A stretch of DNA of 32,278 nucleotides from an uncultured Bacilli bacterium (GCA_947624955.1 CANQMM010000013.1:1-32278); one strand, 5' to 3'; shown: positions 6,412-14,459, counted from the stretch's first letter. Numbers and translations are program-made. Notes: generated from the letters alone by a model not told the origin.

Positions 6412-6969
6412 ATGTTAAATAGTGAAGGATTAAAAAGAGAAATTAGGGAAAAGAATATATATGTGGATAATGCTGAGGATAAAATCGGGGAAAATTTTAT
6501 CTATGTAACATTAGGTGATACTTTAAAAGTATATGATACTCCGGTTTTAGATGTTAAAGAGCCGAGTGCTACTAAGCAAATAAAAATTCCGGAGGAAGGA
6601 TTAGTATTAGAACCGAATAAGTTATATTTAGGGAGAACTAATGAATATACGAAAACTTATGGTTATGTACCACTTTTATCAGGTTTACCGGAGTTAGCTA
6701 GTATCGGAATGGAAATTCACATAACCGCCGGGTTTGGTGATAATGGTTTTGAAGGAACGTGGACTTTGGAAATTATTTGTGCTAATCCGACGAGGGTATA
6801 TCCGAATATTCCTATTGGCAAAATTTATTATTATCCTTTAGTTGGTGATTCGAGTATTGAATATCGTGGTAAATACTTTGGACAAGTTGAACCAACGGAA
6901 TCGCGAATAGCTGCCGAATATAAATTAGCTTTAACACGAAAAGAGGGGGATAAAGATGTTAACAAATAG
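6412..6969 (+). CDS. dCTP deaminase / dUTPase-fold protein, single domain, altered GRSS motif
   Basis: A 185-residue protein of the dCTP deaminase branch of the trimeric dUTPase fold. Recognisable parts in order: an MLNSEGLKREI start like MILSDxDI of Dcd, the LEPNKLYLGRTNEY segment (66-79), HITAGFGDNGFEGTWTLEI (103-121), NIPIGKIYYYPL and a C-terminal KYFGQVEP. E120 lies at the position of the catalytic glutamate (E138 of E. coli Dcd). The GRSSLARLG motif, whose Ser and Arg also belong to the active site, is here SGLPELASIG (90-99), so the Arg and Ser are lost. ATG 6412 is chosen over a GTG at 6340 because the family N-terminus aligns there and GGGAG lies just before it. It overlaps the next gene by 14 bases. 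Alone it is unlikely to be a normal Dcd. Confidence 0.75.
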   Translation: MLNSEGLKREIREKNIYVDNAEDKIGENFIYVTLGDTLKVYDTPVLDVKEPSATKQIKIPEEGLVLEPNKLYLGRTNEYTKTYGYVPLLSGLPELASIGMEIHITAGFGDNGFEGTWTLEIICANPTRVYPNIPIGKIYYYPLVGDSSIEYRGKYFGQVEPTESRIAAEYKLALTRKEGDKDVNK

Positions 6970-7987
6970 TGAAATAAAAAGACAAATGGCATTAGGCAAT
7001 ATAAGTATTAGTGATTTAAAAAGTGGGGCTTTAGACAAACCAAACAGTTGTAAAGTCAGTTTAAGTGACGAATTATATTCTTTTGATTATTCTATTGTGG
7101 AAGCAAGGGGAAACGCCTTTTATAATAATGGTGATTTTAGTGACCAACCAACATTACGAAAAGTACGAATTCCTAAAACTGGTTTGTTATTAGAACCCCG
7201 TAAAGTATATTTAGCTAAAACTGCGGAGAGTATCAAAACCAATGGTTATATTCCGGTATTAAATGGGAGAACTTCATTGTCTTTGCTAGGAGTTAGTATT
7301 GAACTTACTAGTGGGTACGCGCAAGATAAATTTGATGGGCAATTTTTATTAAGTATTATTTGTACTAAACCGACAATTATTTATCCGGATATAGAAGTAG
7401 GAAATTTAACCTTTTTTAAGAGTTTAAGTGAAAAAGACGAAGATATAGGAATGCTAAGTGGTGAAGAAATTAAGAGAAGATTTACTACTGGCGAAATTGT
7501 AATTACTCCTCAAGATCATATCGTGATAAACCCTAATTCAGTAAATTTGAGTTTAAATAAGAATATGGGGTACTATGTAGATCCAGTATTAGATTTAAAT
7601 AAGAAAAATAAAGTGGAATATTTCACTATCGCGGAAAGTGGGACAATCTTGTATCCCGACAAAATTTATTTAGCGAGGTCCAATGAATGGACAGAAACTA
7701 GTAATCTCGTGCCAATGATGAGTGGCAGAAGTTCTCTTGGTAGGTTAGGATATCACGCCCATTGCTCAGCAGGTATGGGTTCGATTGGTTACAAAGGTTA
7801 TTGGCATATGGGAATTCGGCCAACAATGCCTATTAGAGTATATGAAAATATGAAAACTTGTCAAATATATTATTTTACGGTTGAAGGGGAGATAAGTGAT
7901 ACATATTCGGGCAGTATGCAAAACGTAGAAGAAAATGATTTAGGTAGTCAATATCATAAAACACTTTCAAAAAAGTATCCTAATTAA
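6956..7987 (+). CDS. Tandem double dCTP-deaminase-like protein
   Basis: A 343-residue protein with two copies of the Dcd/dUTPase fold. Copy one (about 1-160): LEPRKVYLAKTAES, GRTSLSLLG (104-112), SGYAQDKFDGQFLLSIIC; the catalytic glutamate position is S133. Copy two (about 166-343): an MLSGEEIKRRF start, the INPNSVNLSL strand (191-200), LARSNEWTET, an intact GRSSLGRLG (257-265) and HCSAGMGSIGYKGYW; the glutamate position is G286. Neither copy therefore has the catalytic glutamate, while the preceding gene's protein has it but lacks the GRSS motif. Fused double Dcd proteins are known in bacteria, so the fusion itself is not new. The ribosome site GAGGGGGA lies in the end of the upstream gene, with a 14-base overlap, indicating coupled translation and probably a joint complex. 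Confidence 0.75.
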   Translation: MLTNSEIKRQMALGNISISDLKSGALDKPNSCKVSLSDELYSFDYSIVEARGNAFYNNGDFSDQPTLRKVRIPKTGLLLEPRKVYLAKTAESIKTNGYIPVLNGRTSLSLLGVSIELTSGYAQDKFDGQFLLSIICTKPTIIYPDIEVGNLTFFKSLSEKDEDIGMLSGEEIKRRFTTGEIVITPQDHIVINPNSVNLSLNKNMGYYVDPVLDLNKKNKVEYFTIAESGTILYPDKIYLARSNEWTETSNLVPMMSGRSSLGRLGYHAHCSAGMGSIGYKGYWHMGIRPTMPIRVYENMKTCQIYYFTVEGEISDTYSGSMQNVEENDLGSQYHKTLSKKYPN

Positions 7988-7999
7988 AAAATAAAATAA

Positions 8000-8047
8000 G
8001 ACTCAGAAGGAAGAATTTGCAAAGTAATCTTTCTTTTGGGTTTTTTT
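8000..8047 (+). terminator. Strong terminator after the dCTP-deaminase-like genes
   Basis: A 15-bp stem (8000-8014 with 8028-8042, four G-U pairs) followed by T to 8047. Confidence 0.85.
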
Positions 8048-8088
8048 AAAATATATTTTCAAAAATCTCTTCTATAATAAGTTTGCTG

Positions 8089-8097
8089 TGATATAAT
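8089..8097 (+). promoter_or_regulatory. Extended -10 promoter
   Basis: TGATATAAT, a perfect TG-N-TATAAT element 25 bases before the ATG at 8123; no convincing -35 box. Confidence 0.6.
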
Positions 8098-8122
8098 TCT
8101 AATAGTAGAGGTGAACGTAAAG

Positions 8123-9847
8123 ATGAAAAAGAAAATATGGTTGGTTATAATTATTATCTTGATAATAGTGGGAGCTATTTTAGGATATGTTGTTTATGAT
8201 AAGGTATTTAAAGGTGATGATGACGATTATTCAGTTTATGACCACAGTAGTAAGAAAGAATCTTCTAAAAAGGAAGAAGAAATAGATAATGATTGGGAAA
8301 CTCCTAAAGGAGAATATAGTATAAATCTATATCAATGTGGAGGAGACTATATTAGTGCTACGCAAAGTCCTAATTGTTTGGATGTAACATTTACTATCAA
8401 GACGCAAGCAGAGGAAGCCAAAGTATTAAGCATTCCTTACGGTAGTAGTTTAGTTCTCTATGATGATAATGGTTTAAAAGTTTATGATACTAAAACTAAT
8501 AAGTATAAAGATCTAGAAATAGAAAATATATATGATTCATATGAATTAGGGGCCGATACCAGTGTTTATGGTTTTATTTATAAAAAGGATGAGGTTAAAG
8601 GTTATTACGATTTACAATCAGGCAAAAGTTTATATGAGGGGCAATATGAAGATATAAATACAGTCAATAAAAATGTTCTAGTTGCTTATAATTATGATGA
8701 TGATGAATATCCTACGACTTATGTTTTAAGCACTAATGAAGAAAAAGTATTAAATACCGCGAGTGATAATTGTTATTATTATTCAGGTCTCAATACTAGT
8801 AACGGTAGTTTTATTATCGAAAATTCCGGTTGTATTATGACGGAAAAGACTAGTATTTATACTGAAGACTTTCAAAAAATAAAAGAGGATATTCTTGGTT
8901 ATCAGTATGCAATGAGTGATGAAGGATATATGTATATATATGCTGATAATAAGATAAGTGCTTATCAACCTAATGGTAAGGTATATAAATCTTATGCGAT
9001 TGAAGGCGAAATCAAAGATGTATTTAAGGATATCTATTTAGTAGTAGTCGATAATAAATTAATGGTTAAGAGTTATGATGGAAAGATCAGTAAAGAGTTA
9101 GCGAAATGGGATGCGGATGATTATTATCATTACATGATTTCAGGTTATTACGATGCTAATCAACTAGAAAATGAGGAAGAAAAAGAAGCGGGTTATTACT
9201 TTATTGTCGGTAAATCTGCCTCATCAACGGAAGGAACCGAGTATTATTATAATCCGGAAACCCAAGAGGTAAGAAGTTGGTATCTAGAAGAAATTGGTGG
9301 TTATGCTAAACCGGTATTATATTTATATCCGGAAGAAGAAACGGAAGTAACTGTCGATTTTGAACACGAAGAAAATCTCACTACAACCTATCCTAAATTT
9401 AAAGATAGTTGGGTAGTGATGGCTCAACCTAATGGCGATTTATATGACAAAGATGGTAAATACTATTATGGTTTATATTGGGAAGAGAATAGTAACCATC
9501 GTGTTAATTTTGATACTGGGTTTTATGTAACTAGTGATGATGCTATAGAATTTTTGGAAGAAAAGCTAAGCATTATCGGCTTAAATGAGCGGGAACGTAA
9601 TGAATTTATTATGTATTGGTTACCGATATTAGAAAAGAATGGTCAAAGTTTAGTATATTTTGAATTGACAGAGGAAAGAGAAGCTTATAATAAATTAGTG
9701 ATAAATCCGGCACCGGACTCACTATTAAGAGTGGCTATTCACGTTAAGAGGGTTACGGAAAAAGTTGATATTAAAGAAGAGGAATTAACGCATTTCGAAC
9801 GCAAAGGATTTACAGCTGTTGAATGGGGCGGAGTCATTTATGATTAA
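8123..9847 (+). CDS. Membrane-anchored extracellular protein with KPVLYLYP...EWGG C-terminal domain
   Basis: A 574-residue protein of unknown function. Residues 1-25 are a Lys-rich start and a hydrophobic helix (IWLVIIIILIIVGAILGYVV), either a signal anchor or an uncleaved signal; no lipobox cysteine is seen. A charged Asp/Ser/Lys linker follows, then a long Tyr-rich, beta-rich region with several short repeats of the type tYDxxxxKyk, reminiscent of WG/propeller-like repeats. The last 180 residues start with AKPVLYLYPEEETEVTV and end with ERKGFTAVEWGG. I recall this block as a conserved but uncharacterised domain at the C-terminus of Firmicute surface proteins. ATG 8123 is chosen over the GTG at 8111 because the AGAGGTGA ribosome site overlaps the GTG. 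The next gene overlaps by eight bases. Location outside the membrane is inferred from the anchor. Confidence 0.65.
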   Translation: MKKKIWLVIIIILIIVGAILGYVVYDKVFKGDDDDYSVYDHSSKKESSKKEEEIDNDWETPKGEYSINLYQCGGDYISATQSPNCLDVTFTIKTQAEEAKVLSIPYGSSLVLYDDNGLKVYDTKTNKYKDLEIENIYDSYELGADTSVYGFIYKKDEVKGYYDLQSGKSLYEGQYEDINTVNKNVLVAYNYDDDEYPTTYVLSTNEEKVLNTASDNCYYYSGLNTSNGSFIIENSGCIMTEKTSIYTEDFQKIKEDILGYQYAMSDEGYMYIYADNKISAYQPNGKVYKSYAIEGEIKDVFKDIYLVVVDNKLMVKSYDGKISKELAKWDADDYYHYMISGYYDANQLENEEEKEAGYYFIVGKSASSTEGTEYYYNPETQEVRSWYLEEIGGYAKPVLYLYPEEETEVTVDFEHEENLTTTYPKFKDSWVVMAQPNGDLYDKDGKYYYGLYWEENSNHRVNFDTGFYVTSDDAIEFLEEKLSIIGLNERERNEFIMYWLPILEKNGQSLVYFELTEEREAYNKLVINPAPDSLLRVAIHVKRVTEKVDIKEEELTHFERKGFTAVEWGGVIYD

Positions 9848-10307
9848 GTATTTATTATGTTGTTTACTGGGAGCGTTAATTGGAGTAACTATTACTTATA
9901 TTATAATGAAAAGACGAGGACCGGGGATAGTCCAAAATATGGTTACTTCATTTGATAATATGGATGGTAAAGCGGTTAAAAAAATTACCCCAGAAGAAGA
10001 TAAAGTCGAGGTTTTAGATACAAGACTAGAAAAAAATCCAACAGGGATAGTAAATCCGGGAGTGCAAATTGAACCGGAAAAAGACGAAGTTTTTTCTCTT
10101 GCTGAAGACAATATGAACGAGGAAATGGCGACATATGAAAAACAATTACAAGATAGAAAAAATGAAAGCAGGGTATCAGTAGAAAGTATCTTTCCTACTG
10201 AAAGAGAAGCAAAACGTAATAATTCTCAAACAGCGGTAGATAATATGAATATGAAATCGGAAGAAAACAAAGAAGAAGATAATCATCAAAATAGATTTTT
10301 TAATTAA
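9840..10307 (+). CDS. Small single-pass membrane protein with acidic tail
   Basis: A 155-residue protein with one N-terminal membrane segment (about residues 4-24, LLCCLLGALIGVTITYIIM) followed by a KRRG stop-transfer and a long low-complexity tail rich in Glu, Asn, Lys and Asp, likely disordered. No family recognised. The charge pattern puts the tail in the cytoplasm. ATG 9840 is preferred to upstream TTG 9819: GGAG lies eight bases before it, and it overlaps the stop of the preceding gene by eight bases, so translation is coupled. The pair probably acts together at the envelope, the first domain outside and this tail inside, but that is inference from position. Confidence 0.6.
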   Translation: MIKYLLCCLLGALIGVTITYIIMKRRGPGIVQNMVTSFDNMDGKAVKKITPEEDKVEVLDTRLEKNPTGIVNPGVQIEPEKDEVFSLAEDNMNEEMATYEKQLQDRKNESRVSVESIFPTEREAKRNNSQTAVDNMNMKSEENKEEDNHQNRFFN

Positions 10308-10337
10308 ACTTAGGAAAAAATTCTTAAGTTTTTTTTG
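10308..10337 (+). terminator. Terminator after the small membrane protein gene
   Basis: A 10-bp stem (10308-10317 with 10322-10331, one G-U), AAAA loop, and T to 10337. Confidence 0.85.
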
Positions 10338-10385
10338 AGCAACTGTAAGTAGAAATGTTTATAGCAACCGAAAAGTGACAAAATA

Positions 10386-10413
10386 CAACTAAAAGTTGAT
10401 AGTTTGCAACTAT
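10386..10413. promoter_or_regulatory. Two adjoining palindromes, operator candidate for the XRE-membrane regulator
   Basis: CAACT-AAA-AGTTG (10386-10398) and ATAGTT-TGC-AACTAT (10399-10413) lie end to end with related half-sites. The second palindrome overlaps the -35 box and fills most of the promoter spacer, the classic place for a repressor. Binding by the downstream gene's own HTH domain is the natural guess. Confidence 0.6.
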
Positions 10414-10423
10414 GAAGTATAAT
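10396..10423 (+). promoter_or_regulatory. Promoter of the XRE-membrane regulator
   Basis: -35 TTGATA (10396-10401), 16-bp spacer, -10 TATAAT (10418-10423), 24 bases before the ATG. Confidence 0.75.
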
Positions 10424-10447
10424 AAGATTTTAGTGAGGTGAAAAAAA

Positions 10448-11950
10448 ATGGATTTAGCTAAAAAGCTGTATGAGTTAAGAAAACAGAATAATATGACACA
10501 AGAACAGCTAGCAGAAAAATTAAATGTTTCAAGACAGTCAGTTAGTAAGTGGGAGTCGGGTGTAGCATATCCGGAAATGGATAAGTTATTAGCAATATGT
10601 AAAATATTCAAATGTCCTTTAGATGTTTTAACTGGCGATAATGAATTAAGATGTGAAACGGAAGAAAAGAAAGGATATTTCAATAAATTTTTAACAACAG
10701 TCAATCAAATATTTACGATGTTTACGAAATTAAAATTTAGCGATTTATTAAAAATATTTTTAGAGTTTGTCTTATTGATTTCGTTAATGGCTTTATTTAG
10801 AGTTACTATATTAGAGATGTTGGTAGGATTAATTCGGAATTTATTTGGAGTTTTACCGGAAAATGGGCGGATGATTTGTAACAGTATCTTAACTTTTATC
10901 GTTAATTTTACTTATCTAATAATTTGCTTCATTATTATCGGTTATCTGTTTAATGAAAGATATTTAAAGAATTATGAAGAATTAGTTAGTAAGAATACAA
11001 ATACTGATACACCTTCAGAAAAAGATGAAGAAACTGATAGTGGTAAAGAAGAAAAAGAAAATATTCAATATGTTTATTTACCTAAAAGTAACTTTTCCAT
11101 AATCGATATAATCGCTAAAGGCGTAATATGGTTTGTGAAGTTTATCATTCTATGGTTTTTAATTGCCGATATCGGAGTAATATTCGGACTAGTGGTATTA
11201 CTAGTCGGTGATATATGGTTAATGACTGAAGGGGTCTTCTTAAGTAGTTTATTATTTGGGTTAATCGCCGGAACAATACTATGTATAGAATTTCTCATTA
11301 TTATGATCAATTTCTTATTTAATAAAAAAAGTAATTATAGATTATTACTTTGGGTATTTATTGGGGGACTTGTCGGAATTTCCATTAGTTTTGGTGTTGG
11401 TATATTAGAATTTACCGATTTTCGTTATTTGACGGAATTACCTGATAGATATAAAGGATCAGCTGAAAGTCTAGAAATACCAATGAACGATGAATTATAT
11501 ATCGATGATTGGGTAGAGTATCATATTGATGAAGCAAGAGACAATATCTTAATCGAATATGAAAATAATATTTTTTACGATTTAGAAATCATCAATGACG
11601 ATAATTATATTCGTACTTATACTAATGAAGTGGTGGACTTTAAAGAGATAAAAAACTTTGTCTTAGATTGTTTAAAAAGTAAAACTTTCTATGGTGTCGA
11701 TTATCCTGTAGTCAATGTATATGCTAACTCTAAAAATATTGAAACGTTAAAGGAGAATAATGTCATCGCTCGCGAAAATGAAAATCTTTATTACGATGAT
11801 GAAATGGATTATTTAAATAATGAAATAACAAGATTACAAGAAGAAATCGAGATATTAAAAGAAAATCATCAAGAAGAAATTCAAGAATATCAAAGGCAGA
11901 TAGATGAATATCAAGAAAAGATAAGAGACTTAGAAGAAATATTAAAATAA
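10448..11950 (+). CDS. XRE HTH domain fused to polytopic membrane and coiled-coil regions
   Basis: A 500-residue probable membrane-bound regulator. Residues 1-64 are a clear Cro/C1-type HTH of the group common in Firmicutes (LRKQNNMTQEQLAEKLNVSR, then VSKWESG, then LLAICKIFKCPLDVL). Membrane helices follow at about 100-125 and 143-168, a charged loop (180-206), then helices around 219-262, 265-292 and 297-321. A soluble segment (about 338-440) with an IEYENNIFYDLEI core and a heptad-rich coiled coil (about 450-500) complete it. GAGGTGA stands before the ATG. The DNA-binding part must be cytoplasmic, so the C-terminal sensor-like part lies on the side fixed by the helix count, which I cannot settle by eye. 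Likely autoregulated through the palindromes on its promoter. Ligand and other targets unknown. Confidence 0.8.
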   Translation: MDLAKKLYELRKQNNMTQEQLAEKLNVSRQSVSKWESGVAYPEMDKLLAICKIFKCPLDVLTGDNELRCETEEKKGYFNKFLTTVNQIFTMFTKLKFSDLLKIFLEFVLLISLMALFRVTILEMLVGLIRNLFGVLPENGRMICNSILTFIVNFTYLIICFIIIGYLFNERYLKNYEELVSKNTNTDTPSEKDEETDSGKEEKENIQYVYLPKSNFSIIDIIAKGVIWFVKFIILWFLIADIGVIFGLVVLLVGDIWLMTEGVFLSSLLFGLIAGTILCIEFLIIMINFLFNKKSNYRLLLWVFIGGLVGISISFGVGILEFTDFRYLTELPDRYKGSAESLEIPMNDELYIDDWVEYHIDEARDNILIEYENNIFYDLEIINDDNYIRTYTNEVVDFKEIKNFVLDCLKSKTFYGVDYPVVNVYANSKNIETLKENNVIARENENLYYDDEMDYLNNEITRLQEEIEILKENHQEEIQEYQRQIDEYQEKIRDLEEILK

Positions 11951-11981
11951 AAAGACATCACTTGTTTTTGGTGTCTTTTTT
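11950..11981. terminator. Bidirectional terminator between convergent genes
   Basis: An 11-bp stem (11950-11960 with 11969-11979, one wobble) with A-run on the left and T-run on the right, usable in both directions. For the minus-strand DUF308 gene the hairpin lies inside the last codons and stop. Confidence 0.85.
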
Positions 11982-12551
11982 GTTTGGAACAATAAGAGTT
12001 GTTTCCCCTTCTTTAGGTTCGTAAGTTTTAACTTCTCTTTTACCAATGATAAAGTCGACAATTTCGATAGCTGAGTAAATAATCATCACAATACCTATAC
12101 CTTTAAGTAGGAGATTTTCCGAAAAAATAACATAGAGACTTAGAGCTATCAATAAAACTGAAACGATTAATGATGAAATAAAGTGGGTATTTTTAGGAGA
12201 TAGAGATATAGCATTGATAAAGGTATTAACACCACTAAATAAGATCCAAGCTCCAAAGATATATCTGATAGATGTTTCAATAAAATTACTGAAAAAGATG
12301 AAGATAATCCCAAAGAAGACGAAAGCTACGGCGGCGATTAAACCAAGACTACCACCGGATTCGTATTTTTTCTTTCTTTGATAGTAAAGGAATACTTTGA
12401 TTACACCAACAATTAGCAGGGCACTACCAATAACTACGGAGATAAATTTTAAGACAGTATCGGCATTCGTAAGAAGGACAACACCGACAATCAAAAATAT
12501 AATGGAACTTAATAATGATTCATTTTTACTGAATGAAACTTCGATTTTCAT
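11958..12551 (-). CDS. DUF308 (HdeD-like) membrane protein
   Basis: A 197-residue inner-membrane protein with about six hydrophobic helices arranged in three pairs, the pattern of the DUF308/HdeD family: IIFLIVGVVLL and FISVVIGSALLIVGVIKVF, then AAVAFVFFGIIFIFF and IFGAWILFSGVNTFI, then SLIVSVLLIALSLYVIF and GIGIVMIIYSAIEIVDFII. The C-terminal 25 residues are charged and cytoplasmic. HdeD has been linked to acid resistance in enterobacteria, but in Firmicutes the role is unknown. A GAGGTCAT ribosome site lies before the ATG and a good promoter upstream. Its end runs into the shared terminator hairpin with the convergent regulator gene. Confidence 0.8.
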   Translation of the reverse strand: MKIEVSFSKNESLLSSIIFLIVGVVLLTNADTVLKFISVVIGSALLIVGVIKVFLYYQRKKKYESGGSLGLIAAVAFVFFGIIFIFFSNFIETSIRYIFGAWILFSGVNTFINAISLSPKNTHFISSLIVSVLLIALSLYVIFSENLLLKGIGIVMIIYSAIEIVDFIIGKREVKTYEPKEGETTLIVPNKKDTKNK

Positions 12552-12574
12552 ATTATGACCTCTTTTCTTTATTT

Positions 12575-12603
12575 ATTATATAATTTAATTTTAATTAATT
12601 CAA
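12575..12603 (-). promoter_or_regulatory. Promoter of the DUF308 gene
   Basis: On the minus strand: TTGAAT (12603-12598), 17-bp spacer, TATAAT (12580-12575). Confidence 0.7.
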
Positions 12604-12607
12604 TATA

Positions 12608-12616
12608 TGGTATAAT
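12608..12616 (+). promoter_or_regulatory. Extended -10 promoter of the 605-aa protein gene
   Basis: TGGTATAAT, a TG-N-TATAAT element whose transcript would start near 12622, about 20 bases before the ATG at 12642. It lies just outside the divergent DUF308 promoter. Confidence 0.6.
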
Positions 12617-12641
12617 ATTTTTAGACGGTGGTGAAGGAAAA

Positions 12642-14459
12642 ATGCTAGAATCTAGGAAAGCAATCGAAATTTTAAAAGAGGGTGGATTCGACTCTTTAAC
12701 TTCATATCCTTTAATATATCATCGTAAGAATAAAGTGGGACTTACTTATACTTTTAATAGTGTTAATTATGGTAATTTAGAGCGAGTAAAAATTTTTAAA
12801 AATGAAGATGACTTACGATATTTTGTCAAAGAGATAGCTTGGTATCGGAAAAATGGGGAAGAGAAAAACGTTCAAGTAGTATTAGATGATTATACGGCGA
12901 TGGATCCGGTAGTGGTATTTAAACACAATGGTCAAGAAATCGATTATGATAAAATGGTCAATATCGATAAGTATGAAGAAGAAACATTAAAAGAATTAGA
13001 AAGCTCCGATGTTAAAAGAATTATTTTTGAAATAGAAAGATTATTTGGTTATTATGATGAACGTCAAGAAGCAGTCATTAATTATATCGATGGAGTCAAC
13101 AAATCATTAGATGTTTTATATAATTCTTATAAATTATTACAAAAAAGAATCGACTTATATAATGGATTTAAGGAAGAAAGAGAATATACAGCAATCAAGT
13201 TAAATAAATTAAAATTTAATAAAGATAAAGATAAGTTAAATGCTATTAAAGATCAATTTAATTATATGAAAGTTAATGATACGCCTTATGAAGAATATCA
13301 AAAATTATTAAAAAATTTATGGTCTTTATGTATGGATATCGAATTAAATGACATCTATATCAAAGCAATGAAAAGACAAAATGAAATTGTCAATGAACAA
13401 AATGTCGTAAATAAAAAGTTAAACTTTATGGAAAGAGAACTCAACCGGAAAAAGTTTAAGTTTATTAAAAATATTCGGAAGAATTTTGCCAAGATTGAGA
13501 AGTCTTGCGAATACACGGAGTTAGATGAGCATTATGATGATGTTTACCGGAATCAGGTCATCGATAGATATAAGAAATTTCAGGAAATCAATATTTTTAA
13601 TGCGACAGCTTATCTTAAAGAAAGTTTAACTAATAATAGTGCGGGATTAATTACGAAATATAAAGAACGTTTAGAGATTTCTTTAGATAGTGAGCAAGTT
13701 ACGGAAAATATAATTATCGAAGATTTAGATAAAAAATTAAATGCTTTAAGTCAAGAAGATAAAGATAAATTAACTTTATTAAATTCCGAGTATCTAGAAT
13801 TATTTAAGATGTTACTGAACTTAGATGACTTTAGAGTTAAAAGTGGAGAAGAATTGTTACAAAGCCTTTCAAAAAATGAGGGATTTAATGCTTTAATGAC
13901 GAGGTGTTATACTTTAGTTAATGAGTTAATGCCGTTTAATGAAGATGAAAATGTTCTTAGAGTTTTAGGTAATTTAAATTTTGCTAGTCAGGGTATTTTT
14001 CTATATTCTTTAGCCAAAGTTTTAGATGATATATTGAATATCAATACTAAGTTGGATATCAAAGATAATATCGTTACTTATTATAGGACTTTAAATATCG
14101 ATAACCAAGATAAGTTAATCCAAGTTTATTTTAATAATGAGCGAGTTCTAAGTGACTATAAAAGTGAAAGTTTAAGATATGTTATAGCCACTTTGAAGAA
14201 GGGTTTAAAAGTATTTTATAGTAATAAGACTATAGTCATTCCAAAGAATGGGGAAACGGAGATTAAATATATTAATAATGAATATAATTCTTTGATATTA
14301 TTAAATAACGATATCGTAATCGATAAGAATTCTCAAGAAGCGGTAGTAACTAATTACCGGGGGAATATCGTCAGAGAAGCCAATTACAGTTTTGTCGATG
14401 AGTTAAAAAAAGAATTAGATTTTATCTTTGTCGAGTGGGAAATTACACCAAAAATGTAG
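12642..14459 (+). CDS. Hypothetical 605-aa helical protein
   Basis: I do not recognise a family. The protein is soluble, highly charged and strongly helical, with no signal or membrane segment. An N-terminal region (about 1-110) looks globular with mixed strands; residues about 120-330 are rich in Lys, Glu, Asn and Leu in heptad-like spacing, suggesting long helices or coiled coil; the last 120 residues (from about LIQVYFNNE) are beta-rich. ATG 12642 is chosen because the extended -10 and the GGTGGTGAAGG ribosome site lie directly before it; the longer frame from 12555 would start upstream of the promoter. TypA follows after 66 bases that include an ACTCTTTTAAGAGT hairpin. No role can be assigned. 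Confidence 0.6.
   Translation: MLESRKAIEILKEGGFDSLTSYPLIYHRKNKVGLTYTFNSVNYGNLERVKIFKNEDDLRYFVKEIAWYRKNGEEKNVQVVLDDYTAMDPVVVFKHNGQEIDYDKMVNIDKYEEETLKELESSDVKRIIFEIERLFGYYDERQEAVINYIDGVNKSLDVLYNSYKLLQKRIDLYNGFKEEREYTAIKLNKLKFNKDKDKLNAIKDQFNYMKVNDTPYEEYQKLLKNLWSLCMDIELNDIYIKAMKRQNEIVNEQNVVNKKLNFMERELNRKKFKFIKNIRKNFAKIEKSCEYTELDEHYDDVYRNQVIDRYKKFQEINIFNATAYLKESLTNNSAGLITKYKERLEISLDSEQVTENIIIEDLDKKLNALSQEDKDKLTLLNSEYLELFKMLLNLDDFRVKSGEELLQSLSKNEGFNALMTRCYTLVNELMPFNEDENVLRVLGNLNFASQGIFLYSLAKVLDDILNINTKLDIKDNIVTYYRTLNIDNQDKLIQVYFNNERVLSDYKSESLRYVIATLKKGLKVFYSNKTIVIPKNGETEIKYINNEYNSLILLNNDIVIDKNSQEAVVTNYRGNIVREANYSFVDELKKELDFIFVEWEITPKM

Noticed and set aside
12555-12641. Longer N-terminus for the 605-aa protein from ATG 12555
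   Set aside because: It would span the extended -10 promoter and the divergent DUF308 promoter; the hydrophobic extra residues are translated AT-rich control DNA.
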